From: Capillimicrobium parvum
Lineage (GTDB): Bacteria; Actinomycetota; Thermoleophilia; Solirubrobacterales; Solirubrobacteraceae
Length of the DNA stretch: 64,000 bases
Assembly: GCF_021172045.1 (NCBI RefSeq)
Contig: NZ_CP087164.1
Span: 1,798,001 to 1,862,000, forward strand
Direction: 5' to 3'
Shown: positions 23,386 to 31,438 of the stretch, piece by piece
Layout of the letters: each line of letters opens with the position of its first letter
Numbering within the stretch: the first letter of the stretch is position 1
Notes under the pieces: model-generated
What the model was told of the DNA's origin: nothing
Database searches by the model: none
The model's input: only the letters and a program-made list of their open reading frames with translations
Program-made: the position numbers and the translations under genes

Positions 23386-24450
23386 TCAGCCTGACTCGGC
23401 GCCGCCGCCGACGATGCGCGCGTAGTTCGCGGGGTCGGTGACGCCCTCGGTCAGGACGAGCAGGACGGACGTCTCCGGGCCGGCCCGCAGCGCGGCGCGC
23501 GCGCCGGGGTCGGCGAGCAGCGCGCCGGTGGCGCCGGCGGTGCCGCCCGAGACCTCGCCCGCCTCGAGCCCGAGGGCGGCGAGACGGCGCATGCCCGCCT
23601 CCGCGACGTCGTCGGTGACGGCGCACAGGACGTCGAAGCCGTCGCGCATCGCCGGCCAGGCGACGAGCGACGGCAGGCCGGCGTTCAGCCCGGCCATGAT
23701 CGAGGTGTGCGGGCCGGGGACCTCGACGATCTTGCCGGCGGCGATCGACTCGAGGACGCAGGCCGCGCTCTCGGGCTCCACGCCGGCGAGCGTGGCGCCG
23801 GCGCCCAGGTGACGCACGGCGGCGGCGGCGAGCGCGCCGACGCCGATCGGGATGACCGCGAGATCGACGCGCGCGCCGCCGGTCTGCTCGTCGACCTCGC
23901 GGAAGATCGTCGCGTAGCCCTCGATCACCCAGCGCGGGACGTCCTCGTAGCCGGGCCAGGACGTGTCGGAGAGCACGAGCCGGCGCGGGCTCGCGAGCGT
24001 GGCGCTGCGGCGGACGGCGTCGTCGTAGGTGCCGTCGACGACCTCGACGCGGGCGCCCTCGCCGGCGATCGCGTCGATACGCGCCGCGGCGGTGCCGGCG
24101 GGGACCAGGATCGTGGCGCCCAGGCCGGCGAGGCGCGCGACGCGGGCGACCGCGCGACCGTGGTTGCCGTCGGTCGCCGCGACGAGCTCCAGGTCCGGGT
24201 CGTACGGCGGCTCGCCGAGCAGGCGGCGCGCCGCCCACGACGCGCCGAGGAACTTGAAGGCGGGCAGGCCGAAGCGCTCGCGCTCGAACTTCAGCAGGAC
24301 GCGGCCGACGCCCCACTCGCCGGCGAGCTGCGGCGCGTCGACGAGCGGCGATGGCGCGTAGCCGTCCAGCGAGCGGTGGAAGCGCAGGGGCGCGTCGTCG
24401 TCGCCGGGGCGCAGGGCGGGGTCGCGATGCGGGTTGGCCAGCCAGCGCAT
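23386..24450 (-). CDS. Diaminopropionate ammonia-lyase-like PLP enzyme
   Basis: 354-residue fold-type II PLP enzyme. RFHRSLDGYAPSPL and FGLPAFKFLGAS (Schiff-base Lys66) match diaminopropionate ammonia-lyase more closely than threonine dehydratase. DGNHGRAVA and the EVSGGTAGATGAL phosphate loop complete the cofactor site. It would deaminate 2,3-diaminopropionate, or another D/L-amino acid, to pyruvate. It overlaps the M20 peptidase gene by ATGA, a pairing also seen for ygeX/ygeY in enterobacteria. Its stop is within 10 bases of a small unassigned plus-strand frame. Confidence 0.82.
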   Translation of the reverse strand: MRWLANPHRDPALRPGDDDAPLRFHRSLDGYAPSPLVDAPQLAGEWGVGRVLLKFERERFGLPAFKFLGASWAARRLLGEPPYDPDLELVAATDGNHGRAVARVARLAGLGATILVPAGTAAARIDAIAGEGARVEVVDGTYDDAVRRSATLASPRRLVLSDTSWPGYEDVPRWVIEGYATIFREVDEQTGGARVDLAVIPIGVGALAAAAVRHLGAGATLAGVEPESAACVLESIAAGKIVEVPGPHTSIMAGLNAGLPSLVAWPAMRDGFDVLCAVTDDVAEAGMRRLAALGLEAGEVSGGTAGATGALLADPGARAALRAGPETSVLLVLTEGVTDPANYARIVGGGAESG

Positions 24451-25574
24451 CACGCGCACAGCTCGTGGGCGGCGGCGGCGAGGACGGCCGCGCACGTGTC
24501 GACGCTGGCCAGGTCGACCCACTCCTCGGCCGCGTGCGCGCCCTCGCCGGCCGGGCCGAGGACGACCGTCGGGATGCCCGCGGCCTGGATGAGGGCGGCG
24601 TCCATCCAGTACGTCTCGCCGTAGAGCTCGGGCGCGGCACCGGTGATCCGGTGCGCGGCGCGCGACGTCGCGGCGACGACCGCGGCGCCGGGGTCGACCG
24701 CGAACGGCGCGCGCGTCAGGCCGGGCGTTGCGATCGCGCCGTCGACGGCCCGGACGAGCGCGTCGAGCTCGGCCCGCAGGTCGGCCGCGGTCTCGCCGGG
24801 GATGGTGCGGCGCTCGAGCGCGAGACGGCAGCGGGCGGGATAGCTCGACCGCTCCTGGCCACCCTCGATGAGCGAGGCGTGCACGGACGGGGCGCCGACG
24901 AGCGCGTGCGGCGGCCGCTCGCCCAGGTCGCGCTGGAGCGCGGCGAGCCGGCTCAGCACGGGCGCCATCCGGGTGATCGCGTCGATGCCTTCGCCGGGGC
25001 GCGAGCCGTGGGCGGCGCGCCCGGCCGTCTCGACGTCCGCCCACGCGAAGCCCTTGTGCGCGACGCAGACGCGCAGCGCGGTCGGCTCGGTGACGATGGC
25101 GGCGTCCGTGCGGACGTGGGCGAGCACCGCCTGCATGCCGATGCTGGCGTGCTCCTCGTCGGCGACCGCGGTGACGACGACGTCGCCCGCGAGCGGCTCC
25201 CCGCGCGCCAGTTCGGCTGCGGCGATCAGGCACGCGGCGAGGCCGCCCTTCATGTCGTACGCGCCGCGGCCGTGCAGCCGTCCGTCCTCGACGCGGGGCT
25301 GCAGCGGCCGGTCCATCCCGTCGAAGCCGACGGTGTCGAGGTGCGCGTTGAGCATGAGCGACGCCCCGCCGCCGCGGCCGCGGACGGTGCCGACGACGCT
25401 CGGCCGGCCCGGCGCCGCCTCGACCACCTCGACGTCGAGGCCGGCGTCGCGCAGCCAGTCCGCGACCAACGCGGCGATCTCGGCCTCGCCCGCCCCGCCC
25501 GCGACGAGATCGGGGTTGACCGAGTCGATCGCGACCAGCGCGCTGAGGAGCTGCTCGCCGTTCACCGGCGGCAT
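24450..25574 (-). CDS. M20-family metallopeptidase/deacylase (ArgE/DapE/YgeY type)
   Basis: 374-residue zinc-dependent deacylase. Metal ligands and catalytic residues are visible in NAHLDTVGF (first His), RGAYDMKGGLAA (bridging Asp), ADEEHASIG (catalytic Glu pair), VTEPTAL and the C-terminal GEGAHAAEEW (His). The central dimerisation domain starts around GRAAHGSRP. It removes acyl or peptide groups from amino-acid amides. Coupling to the diaminopropionate lyase suggests it releases that enzyme's substrate. Ribosome site GAGGTGG before the ATG. Confidence 0.9.
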   Translation of the reverse strand: MPPVNGEQLLSALVAIDSVNPDLVAGGAGEAEIAALVADWLRDAGLDVEVVEAAPGRPSVVGTVRGRGGGASLMLNAHLDTVGFDGMDRPLQPRVEDGRLHGRGAYDMKGGLAACLIAAAELARGEPLAGDVVVTAVADEEHASIGMQAVLAHVRTDAAIVTEPTALRVCVAHKGFAWADVETAGRAAHGSRPGEGIDAITRMAPVLSRLAALQRDLGERPPHALVGAPSVHASLIEGGQERSSYPARCRLALERRTIPGETAADLRAELDALVRAVDGAIATPGLTRAPFAVDPGAAVVAATSRAAHRITGAAPELYGETYWMDAALIQAAGIPTVVLGPAGEGAHAAEEWVDLASVDTCAAVLAAAAHELCA

Positions 25575-25587
25575 GCTGCCACCTCGC

Positions 25588-25917
25588 TCACCCGCGCGCC
25601 GCCACCAGCACCACGTTGGCCCTGACGGCGCCGACGACGGGGCCCAGGCCGCCGTGGCGGATGGCGGCGAGCTCATGCCATTTGCCGTCGTCGCCGCAGA
25701 TCACCGTGTAGCTGCGCACGATGACGACCTTGCCGCCGACGACCTTCGTCTCGGAGAGGGTCTTCTGGTCGCCGGGCTTGCCGCCGCCGAACTCCGGGCA
25801 CTTGACCTCCGGCGCCGAGCCGGCGTTGTCCTTGGCCTGGGCCTGCTGGACGGCGGGCGCGGCCGCGCCGAAGGCCAGGGCGGCGAGGGCGACGGTGAAC
25901 ACGCGACGGGCGCTCAT
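25588..25917 (-). CDS. Small secreted protein, unknown function
   Basis: 109 residues with a signal peptide (about 1-28, ending AQA). The mature part has two cysteines (KCPEFGGGKPG and VICGDDGKW), probably a disulfide, and a hydrophobic C-terminal stretch. No family recognised. It is coupled by ATGA to a second small secreted protein of similar design (Cys, DDGKW versus ENGKV/NNRWV), so the two may be distant relatives acting together. Confidence 0.7.
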   Translation of the reverse strand: MSARRVFTVALAALAFGAAAPAVQQAQAKDNAGSAPEVKCPEFGGGKPGDQKTLSETKVVGGKVVIVRSYTVICGDDGKWHELAAIRHGGLGPVVGAVRANVVLVAARG

Positions 25918-26183
25918 GATGCGGCCTCCAGGGCGGTCGTCGGGACGGCGGCCAGGACGTGCAGCGGGCCGGTCTCGAGGCGGATGACCTTGACCCAGCG
26001 GTTGTTCTTGTCGCAGACGGCGATGACCTTGCCGTTCTCGTCCTGCCACAGCGCGCCGGGCTTGCACTTCTCCTTGACCGGCATGTATTGCGGCTTGGCC
26101 TGGGCCAGGCCCGGGCCGGCGGCGCCGGCGGTCAGGCCGAGGAGCGTGGCGCCGACGATCAGTCGGCGCGGGACCTTGTGCAT
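25914..26183 (-). CDS. Small secreted protein, unknown function
   Basis: 89 residues, signal peptide about 1-29 (ends AQA). The mature part has the two-cysteine pattern KCKPGALW and AVCDKNNRWVKVIRLETG. Start set at MHKVPRR because GAAAGGA lies 8 bases upstream; an earlier in-frame ATG exists. First of a two-gene unit with the 109-residue protein. No function recognised. Confidence 0.7.
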   Translation of the reverse strand: MHKVPRRLIVGATLLGLTAGAAGPGLAQAKPQYMPVKEKCKPGALWQDENGKVIAVCDKNNRWVKVIRLETGPLHVLAAVPTTALEAAS

Positions 26184-26249
26184 GACGTGTCCTTTCCGGG
26201 ACGGGGAGATCATGGACCTGATGCTCCGCCCACGCCACGCGGGCGTCTG

Positions 26250-27008
26250 TCAACCAGGTGACACGGCGAGCGTGCGATCGGCGACGCCCGGCGGAGCGGG
26301 ATGGGGCTCCGGCACGTCGTCGTTCGCGCTCGAGGTGACGCGCAGGGTCACGCGGTAACGCACCACCCCGCGAAACCCGCCGGCGTGGAAGCGCCGGCGG
26401 CCGGTCGCGCGCACGGTCATCGGGCGGCCGCTGTCGAGGCGCGCCCGCGGGAGCCACCGTGTGCGCGGCAGCGCGCCGCTGCGGGCGAGGTCCACGGTCA
26501 GCGGGCCGCTGCAGCGCGTCGCCAGCGGCTCGGCGCCCGCGACCACCGTGCTCGCCGCGACCGCGAGGAACGTGATCCGCGCGCGGTCGCCGCGGGTCGT
26601 CAGCACGTAGCTGAGCAGCGGCGTGCGCAGCTCGTCGCGGCAGCGCCCGCCGCCGGGCATGAAGACGCTCGCCGCGGTCCGCGCCCGCGTGCTGACGAGC
26701 CCGCCGAAGCCGATCGTGCGCCCGTCGAGCGTGAGCTGCGCCCCGCCCGCCCGGGCGCCGGACGGCACGTGGACGCCGACGACGCCGGCGATCCCGCAGC
26801 GGCCCGACCGGGCGCACGTGCGCGGGTCGCTGGCGTAGGTGACCTCGATGTCCGCCGACCCCCGGCCGCTCAGCACGCGAAGCGCGGACGGCGCGAGCGG
26901 AGTGGGCGGCGCGGGCGGAGCGGGCGGCGCGGCCGCCGCGGCCGGGGCGGCCACCACCGCAGCGCACGCCATGAGGACGGCGGCGATCCCGGCGGCCCGG
27001 CGGCTCAC
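26250..27008 (-). CDS. Secreted beta-rich protein, unknown function
   Basis: 252 residues. Signal peptide about 1-29, then an Ala/Pro stretch and a soluble region with two cysteine pairs (TCARSGRC; RCRDEL with ATRCSG). Alternating polar and hydrophobic segments suggest beta strands; the C-terminal YRVTLRVT repeat is typical of secreted actinobacterial proteins annotated only as hypothetical. GTG start overlaps the upstream small membrane gene as GTGA. Confidence 0.68.
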   Translation of the reverse strand: MSRRAAGIAAVLMACAAVVAAPAAAAAPPAPPAPPTPLAPSALRVLSGRGSADIEVTYASDPRTCARSGRCGIAGVVGVHVPSGARAGGAQLTLDGRTIGFGGLVSTRARTAASVFMPGGGRCRDELRTPLLSYVLTTRGDRARITFLAVAASTVVAGAEPLATRCSGPLTVDLARSGALPRTRWLPRARLDSGRPMTVRATGRRRFHAGGFRGVVRYRVTLRVTSSANDDVPEPHPAPPGVADRTLAVSPG

Positions 27009-27181
27009 CCGTCGCCGTCGCGGTCGCCGTCGACCTCGGCGAGCCGCTGATGCAGCCGCTCGCGCAGCTCGTCGGGCTCGTACTCGCGCTGCGCTCGCTG
27101 CCGGCGCCGCGCGACGACCGCGCCGCCGACGGCCACGCCCGCGAGGCCCGCGAGCCCGATCAGCTTCCAGGGGACGCGCAT
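27005..27181 (-). CDS. Small single-pass membrane protein, 58 aa
   Basis: 58 residues: a basic N-terminus, a helix IGLAGLAGVAVGGAVVA (about 8-24), then a charged cytoplasmic tail with EYEPDELRERLHQRLAEV and an acidic end. The tail looks helical and amphipathic. No family recognised. It is coupled to the 252-residue secreted protein by a GTGA overlap, and starts only 20 bases from the divergent YiiX-like gene. Confidence 0.65.
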   Translation of the reverse strand: MRVPWKLIGLAGLAGVAVGGAVVARRRQRAQREYEPDELRERLHQRLAEVDGDRDGDG

Positions 27182-27201
27182 CGGCTCGTAGGGTACGCCG
27201 C

Positions 27202-27804
27202 GTGCTGTCGCTCGACGAAGCCGTCGCCACCGCCGCCACCGGCGACATCTGGCTCTTCCGGGGCCGGACGGTCGCGGACCTCGCCATCCGGACGGTGACG
27301 AACAGCCCGGTCAACCACGTCGGCATGGCGGTCGCGATCGACGACCTGCCGCCGCTGCTCTGGCATGCCGAGCTCGGCCGCTCGCTGCCCGACGTCTGGA
27401 CGGGCGAGCGCCAGCGCGGCGTGCAGCTGCACCGGCTCGCCGACGCGGTCCGCACCTGGGACGAGCGCTACCACCAGCGCGCCTGGGTGCGCCAGCTGCA
27501 GGGCACGGTGGCGCGCCATCACGAGGACCGGCTCATGCAGACGATCGACCGCTTCGACGGCCACCCGTTCCCGACCACGGTCTCGCTCGCCGGCCGCTGG
27601 CTGCGCGGCCGCTTCCGCCGCCGTCGCGAGGTGTCGCTGGAGACGATCTACTGCGCCGAGCTCGTCGCGAGCAGCTACCAGGCGATGGGCCTGCTGCCCG
27701 CCGACCGGCCGGCGAGCTGGTACGACCCCGGCCGCTTCTGGAGCGGCGACCGCATCGAGCTCGTCGCGCCGTTCTCGCTCGGTCCCGAGATCGAGGTGCG
27801 CTGA
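27202..27804 (+). CDS. YiiX/YebB-like permuted papain-fold hydrolase
   Basis: 200-residue protein of the permuted NlpC/P60 (papain-like) amidase family. TGDIWLFRG and NHVGMAVAID provide the His element; the nucleophile Cys is in ETIYCAELVASSYQAMGLL. These enzymes cleave amide or lipid-linked bonds. No signal peptide, so it appears cytosolic unless the N-terminus is misplaced. GTG start with weak upstream signals; divergent from the small membrane gene with a 20-base gap. Confidence 0.72.
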   Translation: MLSLDEAVATAATGDIWLFRGRTVADLAIRTVTNSPVNHVGMAVAIDDLPPLLWHAELGRSLPDVWTGERQRGVQLHRLADAVRTWDERYHQRAWVRQLQGTVARHHEDRLMQTIDRFDGHPFPTTVSLAGRWLRGRFRRRREVSLETIYCAELVASSYQAMGLLPADRPASWYDPGRFWSGDRIELVAPFSLGPEIEVR

Positions 27805-27866
27805 CGCCCGCGAGCGCCGCCGAGACCCGAAGAACTTGCGGATGGGTGTACTAGCGTGAGCACCCG

Positions 27867-28787
27867 ATGCGGCTGCTGACCGCCTACGACATCCCGCCCT
27901 CGCCCGCGCGCGCCGGCGTCGAGGAGCCCCGTCGCCCGCCGCTGCGCATCGGCGCCGTTCAGCACCGCTGGCATCCCGATCCGGTGCAGCACGAGGCGGC
28001 GCTCGCGGAGGGCATCCGCATGGCCGCCGCCGAGGGCGCCACGCTCGTCTGCCTGCAGGAGCTCACGCTCTCGCCGTACTTCGCCATCACCGCGGACGGT
28101 CCGCGCGACGCCGCCGAGCCGATCCCCGACGGGGCGACGTCGCGCTTCGCGGCCCGGATGGCCCGCGAGACCGGCGCCCACGTGCACGCCTCGCTGTACG
28201 AGCTGGCGCCCGACGACCCCGACGGCCTCGGCTTCAACACCGCGATCGTCATGTCGCCGGACGGGGAGCTCGTCGCGCGCACCCGCAAGCTGCACATCCC
28301 GGTCACCGCCGGCTACCACGAGGACAAGTACTTCCGGCCCGGCCCGCCCGGCGACGGGTTTCCGGTCATCGCGCTCGGCGACGCCCGCTTCGGCTTCCCG
28401 ACGTGCTGGGACCAGTGGTTCCCGGAGCTCGCGCGCGCGTACTCGCTCGGCGGCGCGGAGGTCATCGTCTACCCGACCGCGATCGGCTCCGAGCCCGATC
28501 ACCCGGACTTCGACACCGAGCCGCTCTGGGAGCGCGTGATCGTCGCCAACGGCATCGCGAACGGCACGTTCATGGTCGCCGTGAACCGGATCGGCACGGA
28601 GGCGCCGCTTGAGTTCTACGGCTCGAGCTTCGTCAGCGACCCGTACGGCCGCGTCCTCGTTCAGGCGCCGCGCGACGAGCCGGCGGTGCTCGTCGCCGAC
28701 CTCGACCTCGACCAGCGCCGCGACTGGCTCGAGCTGTTCCCGTTCCTCACCACGCGCCGCCCCGACGCGTACGGGGCTCTGACCTGA
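27867..28787 (+). CDS. aguB: N-carbamoylputrescine amidase (nitrilase superfamily)
   Basis: 306-residue C-N hydrolase that converts N-carbamoylputrescine to putrescine, CO2 and ammonia. Catalytic triad Glu65 (LQELTLSPYF), Lys141 (RTRKLHIP) and Cys180 (PTCWDQWFPELAR) is complete. The blocks GYHEDKYFRPG, CWDQWFPE and YPTAIGSEP are specific to AguB-type enzymes among nitrilases. It completes the agmatine to putrescine route with the deiminase at 22319, although about 4.6 kb of other genes lies between them. Followed after 2 bases by the amidase gene. Confidence 0.88.
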   Translation: MRLLTAYDIPPSPARAGVEEPRRPPLRIGAVQHRWHPDPVQHEAALAEGIRMAAAEGATLVCLQELTLSPYFAITADGPRDAAEPIPDGATSRFAARMARETGAHVHASLYELAPDDPDGLGFNTAIVMSPDGELVARTRKLHIPVTAGYHEDKYFRPGPPGDGFPVIALGDARFGFPTCWDQWFPELARAYSLGGAEVIVYPTAIGSEPDHPDFDTEPLWERVIVANGIANGTFMVAVNRIGTEAPLEFYGSSFVSDPYGRVLVQAPRDEPAVLVADLDLDQRRDWLELFPFLTTRRPDAYGALT

Positions 28788-28789
28788 CG

Positions 28790-29368
28790 ATGTTCGCCGA
28801 CGTCCCGCCACCCGCGATCGTGCAGAGCCCGATCCCGTTCAAGGCCAGGCGCAAGAACGAGATGCGCCGCTACGCGCGCCGGCACTACGGCATCGACTCG
28901 TTTCGCCTGGAGGGCCCGAAGGTGATCGTCGAGCACATCACCGCCAACAACTCTTACAGCGCGACGTGGAACACGTTCTCGGCCGACGTCGCCGATCCCG
29001 AGCTGCACGAGCTCCCGGGCACCTGCGCGCACTTCGTCATCGACCGGGACGGGACGATCCACCAGCTCGTCCCGCTGGGGATCATGTGCCGCCACACGGT
29101 GGGCCTGAACTACACGGCGATCGGCATCGAACACGTCGGCACGACCGACGGCCAGGTGATGGACGACCGCCGCCAGCTGCGCGCGTCGCTGCGGCTGACG
29201 CGCTGGCTGCAGAGCCGCTTCGGCATCTCGACCGAGAACGTCATCGGGCACGCCGAGTCGCTGTCGAGCCCGTATCACCAGGAGCGCGTCCGGCGCCTGC
29301 GCGGCCAGACGCACGGCGACATGAGCGCGAGCACCATGACGCGCTACCGGAAGCTGCTCTCGAAGTAG
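28790..29368 (+). CDS. N-acetylmuramoyl-L-alanine amidase (Amidase_2 family)
   Basis: 192-residue zinc amidase of the T7-lysozyme/PGRP type. Metal and catalytic positions are in VIVEHITANN (first His), TCAHFVIDRDGTIHQLVP and VIGHAESLSSPYH (His near the C-terminus), with the NYTAIGIEHVG core strand. It would cut the amide between muramic acid and the stem peptide. There is no signal peptide, so it may act on recycled muropeptides or be released by lysis. Follows aguB by 2 bases. Confidence 0.82.
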   Translation: MFADVPPPAIVQSPIPFKARRKNEMRRYARRHYGIDSFRLEGPKVIVEHITANNSYSATWNTFSADVADPELHELPGTCAHFVIDRDGTIHQLVPLGIMCRHTVGLNYTAIGIEHVGTTDGQVMDDRRQLRASLRLTRWLQSRFGISTENVIGHAESLSSPYHQERVRRLRGQTHGDMSASTMTRYRKLLSK

Positions 29369-29689
29369 CTACAGCTTGCGCGCGCGCACCGCCGTGCCGT
29401 AGGCGCAGATCTCCGTCCAGGTCGTGCCCAGCTCCGACGTGTCGAACCGGAACGCGACGATCGCGTTGGCGCCCTTGCCCTCGGCCTCCTCGACGAGCCG
29501 CTCCGTCGCGTGCGCGCGGCCCTCCGCGAGCATCTTCGTCATGCCCTTCAGCTCACCGCCGACCATTGACTTCAACGACGCGCCGATCTGCGAGCCGACG
29601 TTGCGCGAGCGGACGGTGAGACCGAAGACCTCGCCGTAGACCTCCTCGATCTCGTAGCCGGGAAGGTCGTTCATGGTGGAGATGAGCAT
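29369..29689 (-). CDS. YbjQ/UPF0145 heavy-metal-binding domain protein
   Basis: 106-residue protein of the YbjQ (DUF74) family: TMNDLPGYEIEEVYGEVFGLTVRSRN, then a long helix and GANAIVAFRFDTSE. These proteins form pentamers; their role is unknown. Its stop is immediately adjacent to the stop of the convergent amidase gene. Confidence 0.88.
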   Translation of the reverse strand: MLISTMNDLPGYEIEEVYGEVFGLTVRSRNVGSQIGASLKSMVGGELKGMTKMLAEGRAHATERLVEEAEGKGANAIVAFRFDTSELGTTWTEICAYGTAVRARKL

Positions 29690-29720
29690 GGCTCGGGACC
29701 CTACCTGTCGAGGCGGAGTC

Positions 29721-30419
29721 CTACGGGCCGTGCCAGCCGACGTGGCGCAGCGCGTCGCGCACGACGTCCTCGCCGACCGCCGCGACGACCGACAGCACCG
29801 CGGTCAGCGCGAGGCACAGCAGCAGCGCGCGGGGCGGGCGGCGCACCAGCACGAACGGCAGGACGAGCCCGACGAGCAGCTCGGCGGTCAGCACGACCCG
29901 CGCCGCGCGCCCGTCCCACGTCGTCTCGAGCAGGACCGCCTCGCCGATCATCGGCGCGGCGACCATCGCGGCCCCGAGCGCGCGGGCGCCGTCGCTGCGC
30001 CCCGACCGCCACAGCGCGCCCGCCGCGCCGAAGATCGCACCCGCGACCGCCGCGGCGGCCGCCCAGCCGATCGACACCGGCACGGCGTAGCCGAGCGACG
30101 CGCGGCCCTCGCTCCAGACCGTGAACGCGTACCAGGCGCCGGTGCCGCCGACGAGGGCGAAGGCGCCCGTCGCCGCGCCGAGATCGCCGCGCCGCGCCAG
30201 CGCGCCCAGCAGCCAGGCGACGGCCAGCCACGGCGCGCCGAGCGCGATGACCCACGCGCCCAGGCGGCTCGCCGGCTCGGCGACGGGGCCGGCGAGGGCG
30301 ATCAGGCCCGAGCCGGCGGCGTACCGGGCGGCGACCCCGAGCCCGAGCGCGGCGACCAGCGCGGCGAGCGCCACGACCGCCACGCGCGAGCCGCGCAGCC
30401 GCTCGCCCTCACCATTCAT
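29721..30419 (-). CDS. Multi-pass membrane protein, unknown function
   Basis: 232 residues with about seven hydrophobic helices and short polar loops, no signal peptide, no catalytic motif recognised. Conserved-looking residues sit in GTGAWYAFTVWSEGRASLGYAVP and the charged GEAVLLETTWDGR segment between helices. Overlaps the murB gene by 11 bases, so it is co-transcribed. An uncharacterised actinobacterial family is likely. Confidence 0.7.
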   Translation of the reverse strand: MNGEGERLRGSRVAVVALAALVAALGLGVAARYAAGSGLIALAGPVAEPASRLGAWVIALGAPWLAVAWLLGALARRGDLGAATGAFALVGGTGAWYAFTVWSEGRASLGYAVPVSIGWAAAAAVAGAIFGAAGALWRSGRSDGARALGAAMVAAPMIGEAVLLETTWDGRAARVVLTAELLVGLVLPFVLVRRPPRALLLCLALTAVLSVVAAVGEDVVRDALRHVGWHGP

Positions 30420-31428
30420 GGCCGACGAAGGCCGGCTCCGGCACCAGCACGACGCCGAAGGCGTCGCGCACCCCGCCGGCGATCTCGCGGGCCAGCGCCA
30501 CGAGGTCGGCGGCGGACGCCCCGCCGCGGTTGACGAGCGCCAGCGTGTGCTTGCTCGAGATCGCCGCGCGCCCGCGGACCATCCCGCGCTCGAACCCGGC
30601 CCGCTGGATGAGCCACGCCGCCGACGTCTTGATCCGGCCGTCGGGCTCGGGGAAGGCCGGCGGCGACTGCGGCGCGGCGCGCCGCCGCAGCTGCGCGAAC
30701 GCCTCCGCGTCGAGGATGGGGTTGGTGAAGAACGAGCCGGCGCTCACGGAGTCCGGGTCCGCGGCGTCGATGACCATGCCCTTCGCGCGGCGCAGCGCCA
30801 GCACCGCCTCGCGGACGTCGCCCAGGGGAGCACGGTCGCCGAGCTCGACGCCCAGCGCCCGTGCGAGCTCCGCGTAGGCGACCGGCTCGCCCTGGTCCGA
30901 CTCGCGCAGCGCGAACGTGACGCCGAGCACGACGTGGTCCGCGCGGCCCTTGAACGCGCTCGACCGGTAGGCGAAGCCGCACGCGCCGGGCGGTAGATCG
31001 GCGACCTCGCCGCTGCGGCGGTCGAGCACCCGGACCGACGCGATCGTCTGGCTGACGTCCTGCCCGTAGGCGCCCACGTTCTGGATGGGCGTCGCGCCCG
31101 TCGAGCCGGGGATGCCCGACAGGCACTCGACGCCCGCCAGGCCGCCCCGGACCGCATGGCGCACGACCGCATCCCACTCCTCGCCCGACTCGACCGTCAG
31201 CGTCGCGCCGTCGCGCTCGATGCCGCGCGTCTCGATCCGGACGACCGTGCCGTCGAAGCCGGCGTCGGACACGACGACGTTGCTGCCGCCGGCCAGCAGC
31301 AGGACGGGCTCGCCGGCGGCGTCGAGCTCGCGCACCGTCGCGACGAGCTCGTCCGCCGTCGCGACGCGCACCAGCCGGCGCGCCGGGCCGCCCAGGCGCA
31401 GGGTCGTCAGCGGCGCGAGGCTCACCAC
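30409..31428 (-). CDS. murB: UDP-N-acetylenolpyruvoylglucosamine reductase
   Basis: 339-residue FAD enzyme of peptidoglycan synthesis reducing enolpyruvyl-UDP-GlcNAc to UDP-MurNAc with NADPH. FAD-binding motifs LLLAGGSNVVVSDAGF and GIPGSTGATPIQNVGAYGQ, the YRSSAFKG loop, the proton donor Ser in SAGSFFTNP and the C-terminal Glu in VPEPAFVG are all present. Start is one of two tandem GTG codons. Followed by a coupled membrane protein. Confidence 0.95.
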   Translation of the reverse strand: MVSLAPLTTLRLGGPARRLVRVATADELVATVRELDAAGEPVLLLAGGSNVVVSDAGFDGTVVRIETRGIERDGATLTVESGEEWDAVVRHAVRGGLAGVECLSGIPGSTGATPIQNVGAYGQDVSQTIASVRVLDRRSGEVADLPPGACGFAYRSSAFKGRADHVVLGVTFALRESDQGEPVAYAELARALGVELGDRAPLGDVREAVLALRRAKGMVIDAADPDSVSAGSFFTNPILDAEAFAQLRRRAAPQSPPAFPEPDGRIKTSAAWLIQRAGFERGMVRGRAAISSKHTLALVNRGGASAADLVALAREIAGGVRDAFGVVLVPEPAFVGHEW

Positions 31429-31438
31429 GCGACGCGGC

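Noticed and set aside
23299-23394. A 31-codon GTG-started plus-strand frame after agmatine deiminase
   Set aside because: It has no clear ribosome site, no recognised family, and its end overlaps the convergent lyase gene by 9 bases; it may be chance or a remnant.
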